Shown: in pieces, positions 55,715 through 64,000 of the stretch
Position numbering within the stretch: position 1 is the stretch's first letter
How the letters are laid out: the number at the start of each line of letters is the position of its first letter
Assembly: GCA_027864655.1 (NCBI GenBank)
Contig: JAQAZG010000009.1
Location: 62,001 to 126,000, forward strand
Length of the DNA stretch: 64,000 nucleotides
Source of the DNA: Oleispirillum naphthae
GTDB lineage: Bacteria; Pseudomonadota; Alphaproteobacteria; Rhodospirillales; Rhodospirillaceae
Reading direction: 5' to 3'
Translations under genes and position numbers: made by a program
Notes under the pieces: model-generated
What the model saw: only the letters and a program-made list of their open reading frames with translations
Database searches by the model: none
What the model was told of the DNA's origin: nothing

Positions 55715-56371
55715 TCACCAGCGCCCGGCGCCCGCGCTTTTTGCGGCCTTGATGAAGGCGGCGATGCGCGCCGGGTCCTTCACCCCGACGGCGCGCTCGA
55801 CGCCGGAGGAGACGTCCACCGCGCCCGCGCCCGAGGCGGAAATCGCGGCGGCGACGTTTTCCGGCGTCAGGCCGCCCGCGAGCATCCAGGGCGTTTCGCC
55901 GTTCCAGCCGCGCATCAGTTCCCACGGGAAGGGCTGGCCGAGGCCGCCGGGGCGGTCGGCATCCACCGGCGGCTTGGCGTCGAACAACAGCCAGTCGGCG
56001 TGGTCGTCGTAGGCGTGCGCCGCGGCGACGTCGGCGGCGGTGGAAATGCCCACCGCCTTGATCACCGGCAGGCCGAATTCCAGGCGCACCGCGTCCACCC
56101 GCGCCGGGGTTTCCGCGCCGTGCAGTTGCAGCATGTCGAGGCGCAGGTGGGCGAGCACCGCCACCAGATCGTCGTCGGTGGGATCGACGAACAGGCCGAC
56201 CTTGCGCACCTCGGAAGGCAGCGCATCGGCCAGTTCGGCCGCGGCCTCGGGCAGGATCGCGCGCGGCGACTTGGGGTGGAAGACGAAGCCGACGAAGTCC
56301 GCCCCCGCCTCCACCGCGGCATCGAGGGAATCGACCTCGGCAAGGCCGCAGATCTTGACCAGCGCGCTCAT
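55715..56371 (-). CDS. trpF: Phosphoribosylanthranilate isomerase
   Basis: 218 residues. TIM barrel opening VKICGL with the catalytic Cys, then FVGFVFHPKSPR near 30, LQLHGAET near 85, LLFDAK with the catalytic Asp near 131 and MLAGGLTPENV near 164. It overlaps pyrF by four bases (ATGA), so the two are coupled. Confidence 0.95.
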   Translation of the reverse strand: MSALVKICGLAEVDSLDAAVEAGADFVGFVFHPKSPRAILPEAAAELADALPSEVRKVGLFVDPTDDDLVAVLAHLRLDMLQLHGAETPARVDAVRLEFGLPVIKAVGISTAADVAAAHAYDDHADWLLFDAKPPVDADRPGGLGQPFPWELMRGWNGETPWMLAGGLTPENVAAAISASGAGAVDVSSGVERAVGVKDPARIAAFIKAAKSAGAGRW

Positions 56372-57108
56372 GCCGGTGCGCTCCGGTAGGGGGCGTCGGC
56401 GCAGCCGAGGTCCGCGGCGATGCGCCAGGCGGCGTCGGCAGGGTCGGCGGACTTGCAGATCGGGCGGCCGATCACCAGGATGTCCGCCCCTTCGGCCAGC
56501 GCCTCGGCGGGGGTCATCACCCGCTTCTGGTCCTGGGCGGCGGCCCACGGCGGGCGGATGCCCGGCACGATGCGCAGAAGCCGGCCGAATTCCGCCTTCA
56601 GACGCTTGGCCTCGTGCGCCGAGCAGACCAGGCCGTCCAGCCCCGCCTCGGCGGCGATCGCGGCCAAGCGGCGCACCTGGTCGAGCACCGCGCCCGGCAC
56701 GCCGACGCGGGCGAGGTCCGCCTGATCGAAACTGGTGAGCACGGTGACGCCGATCAGCTTGGGCGGCGCGGCGTCCACCTTGTCGGCGGCTTCGCAGGCC
56801 GCCTCGCGCGCCGCCTTGAGCATGGAGAGCCCGCCCGCGGCGTGCACGGTGAGGTAGCGCGGGCGCAGCGGCATCACCGCGACCACGGCGGAGGCCACGG
56901 TGTTGGGGATGTCGTGCAGTTTGAGGTCGAGGAAGATCTCCTTGCCCGAGGCGCGGGCGACCTGGCGCACCCCTTCCGGCCCGTTGGCGCAGAAGAATTC
57001 GAGGCCGAGCTTGAGCCCGCCGACGTGCGCGGCGATCTGTGCGGCGAGGCGGCTCGCCTGCGCGAGGTCGGGGGTGTCGATGGCACAAAAGACGGGATTG
57101 CTGCTCAT
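56368..57108 (-). CDS. pyrF: Orotidine 5'-phosphate decarboxylase
   Basis: 246 residues from ATG 57108; a GTG two codons upstream is less likely. Active-site motif IFLDLKLHDIPNTV near 60 (the D-K-x-x-D array), KLGLEFF near 34 and a C-terminal VIGRPICKSADP phosphate loop. Last step of UMP synthesis. It heads the pyrF-trpF pair; its leader contains a perfect stem-loop at 57238-57260. Confidence 0.95.
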   Translation of the reverse strand: MSSNPVFCAIDTPDLAQASRLAAQIAAHVGGLKLGLEFFCANGPEGVRQVARASGKEIFLDLKLHDIPNTVASAVVAVMPLRPRYLTVHAAGGLSMLKAAREAACEAADKVDAAPPKLIGVTVLTSFDQADLARVGVPGAVLDQVRRLAAIAAEAGLDGLVCSAHEAKRLKAEFGRLLRIVPGIRPPWAAAQDQKRVMTPAEALAEGADILVIGRPICKSADPADAAWRIAADLGCADAPYRSAPA

Positions 57109-57237
57109 GCGCACGGTCTTTCCGGAAGCGTGGGGAGGTACTTTACGGCGAAGCGGCGGTTCGCGCTAGCGGGGTACGGAAAAAAGCTTGCACGCGCGAG
57201 CGAAGAGAGATTTTCGGCAAGGCTAGGAGCATTTGAA

Positions 57238-57260
57238 GCAAGATAGCGGGACTATCTTGC
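57238..57260. other. Perfect nine-pair stem-loop between lapA and pyrF
   Basis: GCAAGATAG / CTATCTTGC with loop CGGGA in the 219-base spacer. It has no U-run on the minus strand (TTCAAATG follows), so it is not a standard terminator. It could be a processing or regulatory structure in the pyrF leader. Confidence 0.45.
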
Positions 57261-57327
57261 GAAAACGCGACGCGGGATTGACGAAAAGACCCCGAGCGCA
57301 GCCGGGCAATGGTTTTTCCGTGCCCCG

Positions 57328-57645
57328 CTAGGCCTTGCTGCCGGGAGGCGGCAGAGCCTCCGTCGTCCGCTCGCGCAGGCGGGCGCATTCCGCCTCCGCC
57401 TCGCGGGCCCTGACCTCCGCGGCGCGCGCCCGGGCGGCGGCGCGGCTGCCCGCGGTGGCGCGGCCGAGCAGCAGGCCGAGAATGAGGCCGACGACGAGCG
57501 CGCCGAGGACCGCGAGGTAGACGCTCAATCCCACGGAGATCGGCAGGGGCCAGAGATCGAGCTCCACCGTCTGGCGGTTGGCGACCGCAAACGCGACCGC
57601 CACGGCGGCGAGGGGGAGTCCGATGATCCAGGTGAGAATGCGCAC
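57328..57645 (-). CDS. LapA-domain (DUF1049) inner-membrane protein
   Basis: 105 residues from GTG 57645. Two membrane helices (LTWIIGLPLAAVAVAFAVAN and LSVYLAVLGALVVGLILGLLLG) flank NRQTVELDLWPLPISV, the LapA pattern, then a charged Ala/Arg/Glu-rich coiled-coil tail. E. coli LapA works in control of lipopolysaccharide assembly; the alphaproteobacterial role is inferred. It is 70 bases after ihfB, the usual place. Confidence 0.87.
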   Translation of the reverse strand: MRILTWIIGLPLAAVAVAFAVANRQTVELDLWPLPISVGLSVYLAVLGALVVGLILGLLLGRATAGSRAAARARAAEVRAREAEAECARLRERTTEALPPPGSKA

Positions 57646-57715
57646 GGTCGTGGGCCCTTGGTGAAGACGCGGGAAGAAAGGCCGCGCCGGAACCCCGGCG
57701 CGGCGGCAGATCGGC

Positions 57716-58006
57716 CTAGGCGGAAGCCTCGCCGTTGATCAGATCGCGCAGTTGCTTGCCGGTCTTGAAGTAGGGCACCACCTTGGAGCCGACCCGCACC
57801 GCATCGCCGGTGCGCGGGTTGCGGCCGGTGCGCGCGTCGCGGGTCTTGGTCGAGAACGCGCCGAAGCCGCGCAGCTCGACCCGGTCGCCGCGCGCCAGAG
57901 CCAGGGTGATTTCCTCGAAAATGGTGGCGACGATCCGTTCCACATCCCGCTGGTAGAGGTGCGGGTTGCGTTCGGCCAGGCGCGCGATCAGCTCAGACTT
58001 AGTCAT
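57716..58006 (-). CDS. ihfB: Integration host factor subunit beta
   Basis: 96 residues from ATG 58006. HU/IHF fold with the beta-arm signature [20 protein letters not shown] followed by [14 protein letters not shown]. It begins [21 protein letters not shown], typical of IhfB. DNA-bending partner of IhfA. It follows rpsA after a terminator. Confidence 0.95.
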   Translation of the reverse strand: MTKSELIARLAERNPHLYQRDVERIVATIFEEITLALARGDRVELRGFGAFSTKTRDARTGRNPRTGDAVRVGSKVVPYFKTGKQLRDLINGEASA

Positions 58007-58211
58007 AGCGTGCAATCCCCTTCGATAGAGGCGGGACGTCCGCCCATGGTGCATGCCGAAGCCAGGGAATCCCTCGGGCGGAAAACCGGCGCACCCGGAG
58101 AAACCGAAACAGCAATCCTGTCGATACGTGTTTTCGAGACTGCCAGATTTCAACCCCTGCTTCAAGGTTAAGCCTCTCAGGGGCAAGCCTTTTTCATAAT
58201 CGAAAACGCAA

Positions 58212-58238
58212 AAACGCCGCCCCGATGGGGCGGCGTTT
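58212..58238 (-). terminator. Rho-independent terminator of rpsA
   Basis: Perfect 12-pair stem AAACGCCGCCCC / GGGGCGGCGTTT with a three-base loop. On the minus strand it is followed by TTGCGTTTTCG. It lies 22 bases past the rpsA stop. Confidence 0.8.
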
Positions 58239-58259
58239 CGCAAATTCCGGAAAAACCGG

Positions 58260-59966
58260 TCAGGAATTCGCCTTCTCGTCCTGCGCCTGGCGCAGCGCCG
58301 CGCCCAGGATATCGCCCAGCGACGCGCCGGAATCGGTCGAACCGTATTCCGCCATCGCCTGCTTTTCCTCGTCCATCTCGCGCGCCTTCACCGAGAGGGT
58401 GAGCTTGCGGCTCTTGGCGTCGATCTGGATGATCTTGGCGTCGATCTTCTCGCCGACGGCGAAGCGCTCGACGCGCTGCTCGGAACGCTCGCGCGACAGG
58501 TCGGCCTTGCGGATGAAGCCGGTGGCGCCGCCCTCGGCGGCCGAAACCTCGAGACCGGCATCGGTCACCTGAGTGACCACGCAGGTCATCACCGCGCCCT
58601 TCTTCAGGCCCTTGGTGGCGTTCTCGAAGGGATCGTTGGTGAGCTGCTTCAGACCGAGGCTGATGCGCTCCTTGTCCACATCGACGTCGAGGATCTTGGC
58701 GGTGACCATGTCGCCCTTCTTGAAGGACTTCACGGCTTCCTCGCCGCTCATCTCCCAGGAGATGTCGGAGAGGTGCACCATGCCGTCGATCTCGCCCGGC
58801 AGGCCGACGAACATGCCGAACTCGGTGATGTTCTTGATCTCGCCTTCGAGGCTCGAACCCACCGGGTGGTTGGCGAGGAAGTCGGTCCACGGGTTGGACA
58901 GGCACTGCTTGAGGCCGAGGCTGATGCGGCGCTTGTTGGGATCGACGTCGAGCACCATGACTTCCACTTCCTGGCTGGTCGAAACGATCTTGCCGGGGTG
59001 GATGTTCTTCTTGGTCCAGGACATCTCGGAAACGTGCACCAGGCCCTCGACGCCGGGCTCCAGCTCGACGAAGGCGCCGTAGTCGGTGATGTTGGTGACG
59101 CGGCCGGTGAACTTGGTGCCGACCGGGTACTTCGCCTCGACGCCCGACCACGGGTCGGCTTCGAGCTGCTTCATGCCGAGGCTGATGCGCTGGGTTTCGG
59201 AGTTGAAGCGGATCACCTGCACCTTGATCGTCTGGCCGATGGAAAGCGCCTCGGCCGGGTGGTTGATGCGCTTCCAGGCGATGTCGGTGACGTGCAGCAG
59301 GCCGTCAACGCCGCCGAGATCGACGAACGCGCCGTAGTCGGTGATGTTCTTGACCACGCCGTCGAGGATCTGGCCTTCCTTGAGGTTTTCGATCAACTCG
59401 GAGCGCTGCTCGGCGCGGGTCTCTTCGAGGACCGCGCGGCGGGACACCACGATGTTGCCGCGGGTGCGGTCCATCTTGAGAATCTGGAACGGCTGCGGCT
59501 GGCCCATCAGCGGCCCGATGTCGCGCACCGGGCGGATGTCCACCTGGCTGCCCGGCAGGAACGCCACCGCGCCGGAAAGATCGACGGTGAAGCCGCCCTT
59601 GACGCGGCCGAAGATCACGCCGTTGACGCGCTGGTTGCCTTCGAAGGCCTTCTCCAGCTCGTTCCAGGACTCTTCGCGGCGCGCCTTCTCGCGCGACAGC
59701 ACGACGAGGCCGTCGCGGTCCTCGTAGCGATCGACGAACACTTCGACGGTGTCGCCGAGCTTGATCTCGGCCCTGTGGCCGAATTCCTTCAGAGGCACGC
59801 GGCCCTCGGACTTCAGTCCGACATCGACGAGGGCGAAATCGTTGTTGATGCTGACGATGTGTCCGGTGAGGACGGAACCTTCGAGGTTCGCATTGACGGC
59901 GAACGATTGTTCCAGGAGGGCGGCGAAATCTTCGTTCGCGCCCGGGATGGTACCGGTTTCGGTCAT
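58260..59966 (-). CDS. rpsA: 30S ribosomal protein S1
   Basis: 568 residues from ATG 59966 ([20 protein letters not shown]). Six S1 RNA-binding repeats are visible, several with the recurring phrase [10 protein letters not shown] or [10 protein letters not shown] followed by G-x-x-GL-H-x-(S/T)-x-(I/M)-W. It ends in an acidic, Ala-rich tail. It unfolds mRNA on the ribosome. It lies downstream of cmk. Confidence 0.97.
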   Translation of the reverse strand: MTETGTIPGANEDFAALLEQSFAVNANLEGSVLTGHIVSINNDFALVDVGLKSEGRVPLKEFGHRAEIKLGDTVEVFVDRYEDRDGLVVLSREKARREESWNELEKAFEGNQRVNGVIFGRVKGGFTVDLSGAVAFLPGSQVDIRPVRDIGPLMGQPQPFQILKMDRTRGNIVVSRRAVLEETRAEQRSELIENLKEGQILDGVVKNITDYGAFVDLGGVDGLLHVTDIAWKRINHPAEALSIGQTIKVQVIRFNSETQRISLGMKQLEADPWSGVEAKYPVGTKFTGRVTNITDYGAFVELEPGVEGLVHVSEMSWTKKNIHPGKIVSTSQEVEVMVLDVDPNKRRISLGLKQCLSNPWTDFLANHPVGSSLEGEIKNITEFGMFVGLPGEIDGMVHLSDISWEMSGEEAVKSFKKGDMVTAKILDVDVDKERISLGLKQLTNDPFENATKGLKKGAVMTCVVTQVTDAGLEVSAAEGGATGFIRKADLSRERSEQRVERFAVGEKIDAKIIQIDAKSRKLTLSVKAREMDEEKQAMAEYGSTDSGASLGDILGAALRQAQDEKANS

Positions 59967-60049
59967 GCCGAAGGGTTTCCTTTTCTCGTGTCGCTTTCGG
60001 GCCAACCGGTTTTTCCGGTGGTCTTGCCGCTATGGCGACCGGGTTGCAC

Positions 60050-60074
60050 AAAAACCGCCGCGGCCGCGGGTTTT
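60050..60074 (-). terminator. Possible terminator between cmk and rpsA
   Basis: GC-rich inverted repeat around CCGCGGCCGCGG with A/T-rich flanks (AAAACC... GGTTTTT on the minus strand), just past the cmk stop. The stem has a mismatch. A partial terminator would allow separate rpsA expression. Confidence 0.45.
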
Positions 60075-60081
60075 CTCCGCG

Positions 60082-60765
60082 TCACGGGCGATCCGGTTTG
60101 CCGGATTTCTCCGGCTCTGTTTCCGCGAGTTGGTCGGCCCTGGAGCGGAAGAGGGCGGCGGCCAGCCCGAAGACCGTATCCGCATCCATCTCCGTGGTGT
60201 CCAGGACGAACGCATCCCTCGCCTCGGCAAGGGGCGCCGCCGTCCGGTCGCGGTCACGCTCGTCGCGGGCGATGATGTCCGCGAGAACGCGCTCCTGTAT
60301 AGCGTCGAAGCCCTTCTCCTGCAACTCCAAGGTCCGCCGCCGCGCCCGTTCCTCCGCCGAGGCGGTGACGTAGAGCTTGAGATCGGCGTGCGGGCAGACC
60401 ACGGTGCCGATGTCGCGGCCGTCCAAAACCGCGCCGGTGCAGGGACTTGGCGGGGCCTTGGCGAAGCCGCGCTGGAATTCGAGAAGCGCGGCGCGCACCT
60501 CGGGGACCGCCGCCACCTTGGAGGCGGCGTCGCCCGCGTCCTCGTCGCGCAGACGCGCCGACTCGAGACTCGACGGGTCCAGGGTGCGCGCCGCGTGCGC
60601 CGCGGAGGCCGGATCCGCCGGGTCCGCGCCCATCTCCAGCACCCGCACCCCGACGGCGCGGTAGAGCGCCCCGGTGTCGAGATAGGCGAGGTTGAATTCC
60701 CGCGCGAGGCGGCGCGCCAGCGTGCCCTTGCCGGCGCCCGCCGGTCCGTCGATGGCGACGATCAT
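60082..60765 (-). CDS. cmk: Cytidylate kinase
   Basis: 227 residues. P-loop [19 protein letters not shown] at 3-21, [16 protein letters not shown] near 30, the CMP-binding [19 protein letters not shown] near 132 and the lid [11 protein letters not shown] near 160. It phosphorylates CMP and dCMP. It overlaps aroA by four bases and precedes rpsA, a widely conserved order. Confidence 0.96.
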   Translation of the reverse strand: MIVAIDGPAGAGKGTLARRLAREFNLAYLDTGALYRAVGVRVLEMGADPADPASAAHAARTLDPSSLESARLRDEDAGDAASKVAAVPEVRAALLEFQRGFAKAPPSPCTGAVLDGRDIGTVVCPHADLKLYVTASAEERARRRTLELQEKGFDAIQERVLADIIARDERDRDRTAAPLAEARDAFVLDTTEMDADTVFGLAAALFRSRADQLAETEPEKSGKPDRP

Positions 60766-62117
60766 CCGATATCCGCCCCCAGCCCGTTCATCAAGGGCAC
60801 GAAGCCCGGGAAGCTGGTGTCCACCGAACGGATGTCGTCGATCGCCACCGGCTTCTCGCTCACCGTGCCGAGCACCAGGAAGGCCATGGCGATGCGGTGG
60901 TCGAGGTTGGCCGCAATCGTCGCGCCGCCCGCGGGCGGCCGCCCCGCGCCGTGCACCAGAATGTCGTCGCCGTCGGCCTCCACCGCCGCGCCGCAGGCGG
61001 CAAGCCCGGAGAGGATCGCGGTGAAGCGGTCGCTCTCCTTCACCCGCAGTTCGGCGAGGCCGCGCATCCGCGTGCTCCCCTCCGCGCACGCCGCAGCCAC
61101 GGCGAGGACGGGGTATTCGTCGATCATGCTCGGCGCGCGGGCGGCGGGCACGTCCACCCCCTTGAGCGCGGAGGCGCGCACGCGAAGGTCGGCCACCGGC
61201 TCGCCCGCCGCGGCGCGCTGGTTCTCCAGCGCGATGTCCGCGCCCATCTCGCGCAGGGTCTGGAACAGGCCGAAGCGCAGGGGGTTGGTGCCGACGCCGG
61301 GCAGCAGAATCTCGGAACCCGGCAGCAGCAGCGCCGCCACTGCGGGAAACGCGGCGGACGACGCATCGGCGGGCACCATCACGTCGCAGGGGCGCAGCTC
61401 CGGCTGGCCGGTGAGGCGGACGGTGCGCACGCCGTCGGCGGCGATGGACACCGCGATGTCCGCGCCGAAGCCGGTGAGCAGGCGCTCGGTGTGGTCGCGG
61501 GTGGCCACCGGCTCGATCACCGTGGTGACGCCCGGCGTGTTGAGCCCCGCCAGCAGCACCGCCGACTTCACCTGCGCGCTGGCCACCGGCAGGGTATAGG
61601 TCACCGGCGTCGGCGCGGCGTTGCCGCGCACCGCAAGCGGCAGGCGGCCGCCCTCGCGCCCCAGGAACTCCGCCCCGAATTGCGAAAGCGGCGCGATCAC
61701 GCGGGCCATCGGACGGCTGCGCAGGCTGGCGTCGCCGGTGAACACCGCGGTGATCGGGTGGGTCGCCACCAGGCCCATGAGCAGCCGCGCGCCGGTGCCC
61801 GCATTGCCCATGTCGAGCACGTCCGCCGGTTCGGCGAGGCCGCCGATGCCGACTCCGCGCACCGTCCACACGCCTGCGTCGCTGCGTTCGAGGCTCGCCC
61901 CCATGGCGCGCATCGCCGCGGCGGTGCGCAGCACGTCCTCGCCTTCGAGCAGGCCGGTGATCCGGCTTTCCCCCACCGCCAGCGCGCCGAACATCAGCGC
62001 GCGGTGGGAGATCGACTTGTCGCCCGGCACCCGCGCCGAACCGGCGAGCCGCGCCGCGCGGCGCGCCGCCGCCGGAAGCGGAAGATCGCGGGAAGAAGTG
62101 GTGGACTCGGTGCTCAT
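60762..62117 (-). CDS. aroA: 3-phosphoshikimate 1-carboxyvinyltransferase (EPSP synthase), class II
   Basis: 451 residues. It aligns by eye with the CP4-type class II enzymes: [19 protein letters not shown] near 29, [13 protein letters not shown] near 104, [20 protein letters not shown] near 178, [17 protein letters not shown] near 325 and [12 protein letters not shown] near 358. Where CP4 EPSPS has Ala in GNAATG (the residue linked to glyphosate insensitivity), this protein has Gly (GNAGTG). It catalyses the sixth step of the shikimate pathway. It is first in aroA-cmk and diverges from the FYDLN-type gene. Confidence 0.95.
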   Translation of the reverse strand: MSTESTTSSRDLPLPAAARRAARLAGSARVPGDKSISHRALMFGALAVGESRITGLLEGEDVLRTAAAMRAMGASLERSDAGVWTVRGVGIGGLAEPADVLDMGNAGTGARLLMGLVATHPITAVFTGDASLRSRPMARVIAPLSQFGAEFLGREGGRLPLAVRGNAAPTPVTYTLPVASAQVKSAVLLAGLNTPGVTTVIEPVATRDHTERLLTGFGADIAVSIAADGVRTVRLTGQPELRPCDVMVPADASSAAFPAVAALLLPGSEILLPGVGTNPLRFGLFQTLREMGADIALENQRAAAGEPVADLRVRASALKGVDVPAARAPSMIDEYPVLAVAAACAEGSTRMRGLAELRVKESDRFTAILSGLAACGAAVEADGDDILVHGAGRPPAGGATIAANLDHRIAMAFLVLGTVSEKPVAIDDIRSVDTSFPGFVPLMNGLGADIG

Positions 62118-62383
62118 GCGCGGTCTCGCAGCGATGGTCGGGGCTCGTCCGCCGTCGTATCACACTTGCCGCCCCCGCTTCCAGACTCTTCCCCGCGCGA
62201 AGCCGGTTTGCACGCGGCGGCTTCCATGTTATGGGGGATTTCAGGCGGCGCACGCCGCCGCACAGATGAATCGCTTTGACAGGACAGTCGCTTCATGGCA
62301 AATGCGCGTTCCCGGCACCGGATTCGCCGCAAGCGGGGCGGAACGGTCGCCGACGGAATCGTGTCGGGGAAGGAGGTCTATCC

Positions 62384-62758
62384 GTGACGAAGCCGGAATG
62401 GGGAAGCAAGCGAACCTGCCTGAACTGCGGCACGCGGTTCTATGACATGCAACGCACGCCGATCGTCTGCCCGAAATGCGGCAGCGAGAACGCGCCGGAT
62501 GCGGTTTCCAAGGCGCGGCGCGGCATGAAGAAGCCCGCCGTGGCCCACGCGGCGGTGGCGGCGGCGGTGACGACCAAGGCCAAGACGGCGGTGGTCGCGG
62601 CGGACGACGACGCGCTCGACGACGTGGACGTCGAAGTCGAGGTCGAGGTCGAGGACGACGACGTGGACGACGCGCTGATGGAGGACGCCTCCGATCTCGC
62701 CGAGGACGACGACATGTCGGAGATGATGGAGCACCTCGCCCCCGGCGAGGAGGACTGA
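62384..62758 (+). CDS. TIGR02300/FYDLN-acid-type small acidic protein
   Basis: 124 residues from GTG 62384 with AAGGAGG upstream. The N-terminal half has a zinc-ribbon-like pair of CxxC motifs around the family phrase (CLNCGTRFYDMQRTPIVCPK then CG; here FYDMQ replaces FYDLN). The C-terminal half is a run of Asp, Glu and Val repeats built on GAGGTC tandem units (about 62624-62660). Alphaproteobacterial family of unknown function, usually beside aroA and tRNA-Ala as here. Confidence 0.9.
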   Translation: MTKPEWGSKRTCLNCGTRFYDMQRTPIVCPKCGSENAPDAVSKARRGMKKPAVAHAAVAAAVTTKAKTAVVAADDDALDDVDVEVEVEVEDDDVDDALMEDASDLAEDDDMSEMMEHLAPGEED

Positions 62759-62766
62759 GCCTCCGC

Positions 62767-62800
62767 GCGCGGTTTTTGCCCGGAAGGCCCGCTTTTTTTT
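62767..62800 (+). terminator. Possible terminator after the FYDLN-type gene
   Basis: A short imperfect stem (GCGG...CCGC) followed by eight T residues at 62793-62800, a few bases past the stop codon. The T-run is good and the stem is weak. Confidence 0.45.
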
Positions 62801-62872
62801 GTTGCGGCGGACCGAATCTCGGGCTAGCTTGCGCCTCCCATGTCCGCCGGAGTTCCGGCGGATCCCGGAGAC

Positions 62873-62948
<76 letters not shown>

Positions 62949-62950
62949 TG

Positions 62951-62979
62951 AAAACCCGCCGCCTAAAGCCGCGGGTTTT
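62951..62979 (+). terminator. Terminator after tRNA-Ala
   Basis: Stem AAAACCCGC / GCGGGTTTT (nine pairs) around CGCCTAAAGCC, starting three bases after the tRNA. The T-rich strand ends the stem. Confidence 0.65.
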
Positions 62980-63117
62980 CTCTTGCCCGGATTCCCCGCT
63001 ATGGCGTCCGCGCCACGCCCGCCGACCATCCGCACGCATTCTTGCGACAAACGCTTGCGCTGCGGCGGCAACGGCATAACTTCATGGGGAAACATCCAAC
63101 CCTGGAGACACTGCATC

Positions 63118-64000
63118 ATGCGTTCCTTGTCGATGATCGTTGCCACGGGCCTGGCGCTGGGGCTTCCCGCCGCCGCCCACGCGGAGTGGTATGCCGGCGC
63201 CGATCTCGGCGCGTCGTGGCTGCCTGACCAGAAGGTCGATTTCAACAACGGTACCCATTACAAGGCCGATCACCAGGTCGGGCCGGTCGGCCTCGCCCAG
63301 TTCGGCTACGACTTCGGCGGTCTCAAGCTCGAAGGCGAGTTCGGCGCGCGCACCAACGACATCGACAAACTGAAGAACCGCGCCACCGCCTCCGGCCGCA
63401 ACGGCGCCTCCGGCTCCACCACCGTCTACAGCCTGATGGGCAACGCGATCTACGACTTCAACGCCACCGGCGCGCTGCATCCCTTCCTCGGCGCGGGCAT
63501 CGGCCCGGCCTATGTGGACATCAACCCGGTGACCGACAGCGACGGCGCGCGCGTCTACTCGGGCGAGGACTGGCGCTTCGCCTACCAGGGCTTCGCCGGT
63601 GTCGGCTACGACATCGATGCGAACTGGACCCTGAAGGGCCAGTACCGCTACTTCGCCACCCTCGACGGCGACGTGTCGATGAGCGGCAGCGGCGTCGGCG
63701 GCGACACCGAATACAAGAGCCACGAAGTGCTGATCGGCCTGACCTACCGCTTCGGCGCGCCGCAGGCCGCCGCCGTCGCCGCGGCCACCCCGGCCCCGGC
63801 CAAGACCGCCGCCCCGGCTCCGGCCCCGGTGGTGCAGAACTTCATGGTGTTCTTCGACTTCGACAAGGCGGTCCTCACCCCCGAGGCGCAGACCATCCTC
63901 AACAAGGCCGCCGTCGCCTTCAAGAACGGCAAGAAGCCGCGCATCGACCTCACCGGCCATGCCGACCGCGCCGGCACCGAAGCCTACAACATGAAGCTGT
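63118..64000 (+). CDS. OmpA-family outer-membrane protein, C-terminus beyond the window
   Basis: 294 residues visible from ATG 63118 (GGAG upstream); the frame is open to the window edge. Signal peptide with cleavage after AHA near residue 22. An eight-strand barrel of the OmpA/OmpW type follows (EWYAGADLGASWLPDQKVDF, ending near VLIGLTYRFG at 219), then an Ala/Pro-rich linker (AAVAAATPAPAKTAAPAPAP). The OmpA peptidoglycan-binding domain begins NFMVFFDFDKAVLTPEAQ and reaches LTGHADRAGTEAYN. It anchors the outer membrane to the cell wall. The final part of the domain is missing. Confidence 0.92.
   Translation, partial: MRSLSMIVATGLALGLPAAAHAEWYAGADLGASWLPDQKVDFNNGTHYKADHQVGPVGLAQFGYDFGGLKLEGEFGARTNDIDKLKNRATASGRNGASGSTTVYSLMGNAIYDFNATGALHPFLGAGIGPAYVDINPVTDSDGARVYSGEDWRFAYQGFAGVGYDIDANWTLKGQYRYFATLDGDVSMSGSGVGGDTEYKSHEVLIGLTYRFGAPQAAAVAAATPAPAKTAAPAPAPVVQNFMVFFDFDKAVLTPEAQTILNKAAVAFKNGKKPRIDLTGHADRAGTEAYNMKL

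Noticed and set aside
62620-62665. GAGGTC-type tandem repeat as a possible short repeat array
   Set aside because: It is the coding sequence of the acidic Val/Glu/Asp tail of the FYDLN-type protein.

Overview
The window looks like chromosomal DNA of a GC-rich alphaproteobacterium, most likely of the Rhodospirillales type. The main grounds are the gene orders: rpsA-ihfB-lapA-pyrF-trpF-trpB-trpA-accD-folC, yqeY-dnaG-rpoD-tRNA, and carA-carB-greA. Others are an alphaproteobacterial FYDLN-type acidic protein beside aroA-cmk, and a class II (CP4-like) AroA. I cannot name a genus from sequence alone.

Layout. Positions 1-33 kb form an accessory catabolic region devoted to organic acids and sugar acids. 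It holds five solute transport systems (three DctPQM TRAP systems, one TctABC system, one DASS permease) and four regulators (two FCD-GntR, one UTRA-GntR, one DeoR). Between them lie small enzyme sets. (a) 1-10.5 kb has a cut-off MmgE/PrpD enzyme, a TRAP transporter, an FCD-GntR regulator, a PrpF-type isomerase, an old-yellow-enzyme/Fe-S flavoprotein and a metallo-beta-lactamase-fold hydrolase. Five near-identical TTGTCAACAA-like palindromes lie in the control regions of this set. (b) 10.7-17.3 kb has a D-tartrate dehydratase (TarD), a UTRA-GntR regulator with clear operators on both sides, a class II fumarase-superfamily lyase, a DASS permease and FumC. (c) 17.3-20.3 kb is tctCBA. (d) 20.7-25.5 kb has an FCD-GntR regulator, a TRAP transporter and an enolase-superfamily sugar-acid dehydratase. 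(e) 25.5-32.8 kb has a TRAP transporter, a zinc alcohol dehydrogenase, OtnK, OtnC and a DeoR regulator, a four-carbon acid-sugar pathway that should feed dihydroxyacetone phosphate into central metabolism. A decayed composite insertion-sequence scar lies at 1994-2356.

From a tRNA gene with anticodon CAT (33984-34060) to the end, the window is mostly conserved core. It carries rpoD, dnaG and yqeY; divergent carAB-greA and a gamma-glutamyltransferase; folC and accD; trpA, trpB, trpF and pyrF; lapA, ihfB, rpsA, cmk and aroA; a FYDLN-type protein; tRNA-Ala(GGC); and the start of an OmpA-like porin. Two accessory insertions interrupt this core. One is a HAD-like/methyltransferase pair at 45.9-49.2 kb. 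The other is a three-gene islet (DUF2975 membrane protein, YozG-like HTH regulator, MipA/OmpV outer-membrane protein) placed between trpA and accD. Both are bordered by GC-rich intergenic repeat-like sequence.

The most interesting material is the GntR-linked cluster at 1-10.5 kb, whose enzyme combination I do not recognise as a described pathway. Next are the tartrate cluster with an extra lyase of unknown substrate, and the four-carbon acid-sugar locus, which seems to lack the usual dehydrogenase and isomerase and carries a zinc dehydrogenase instead.
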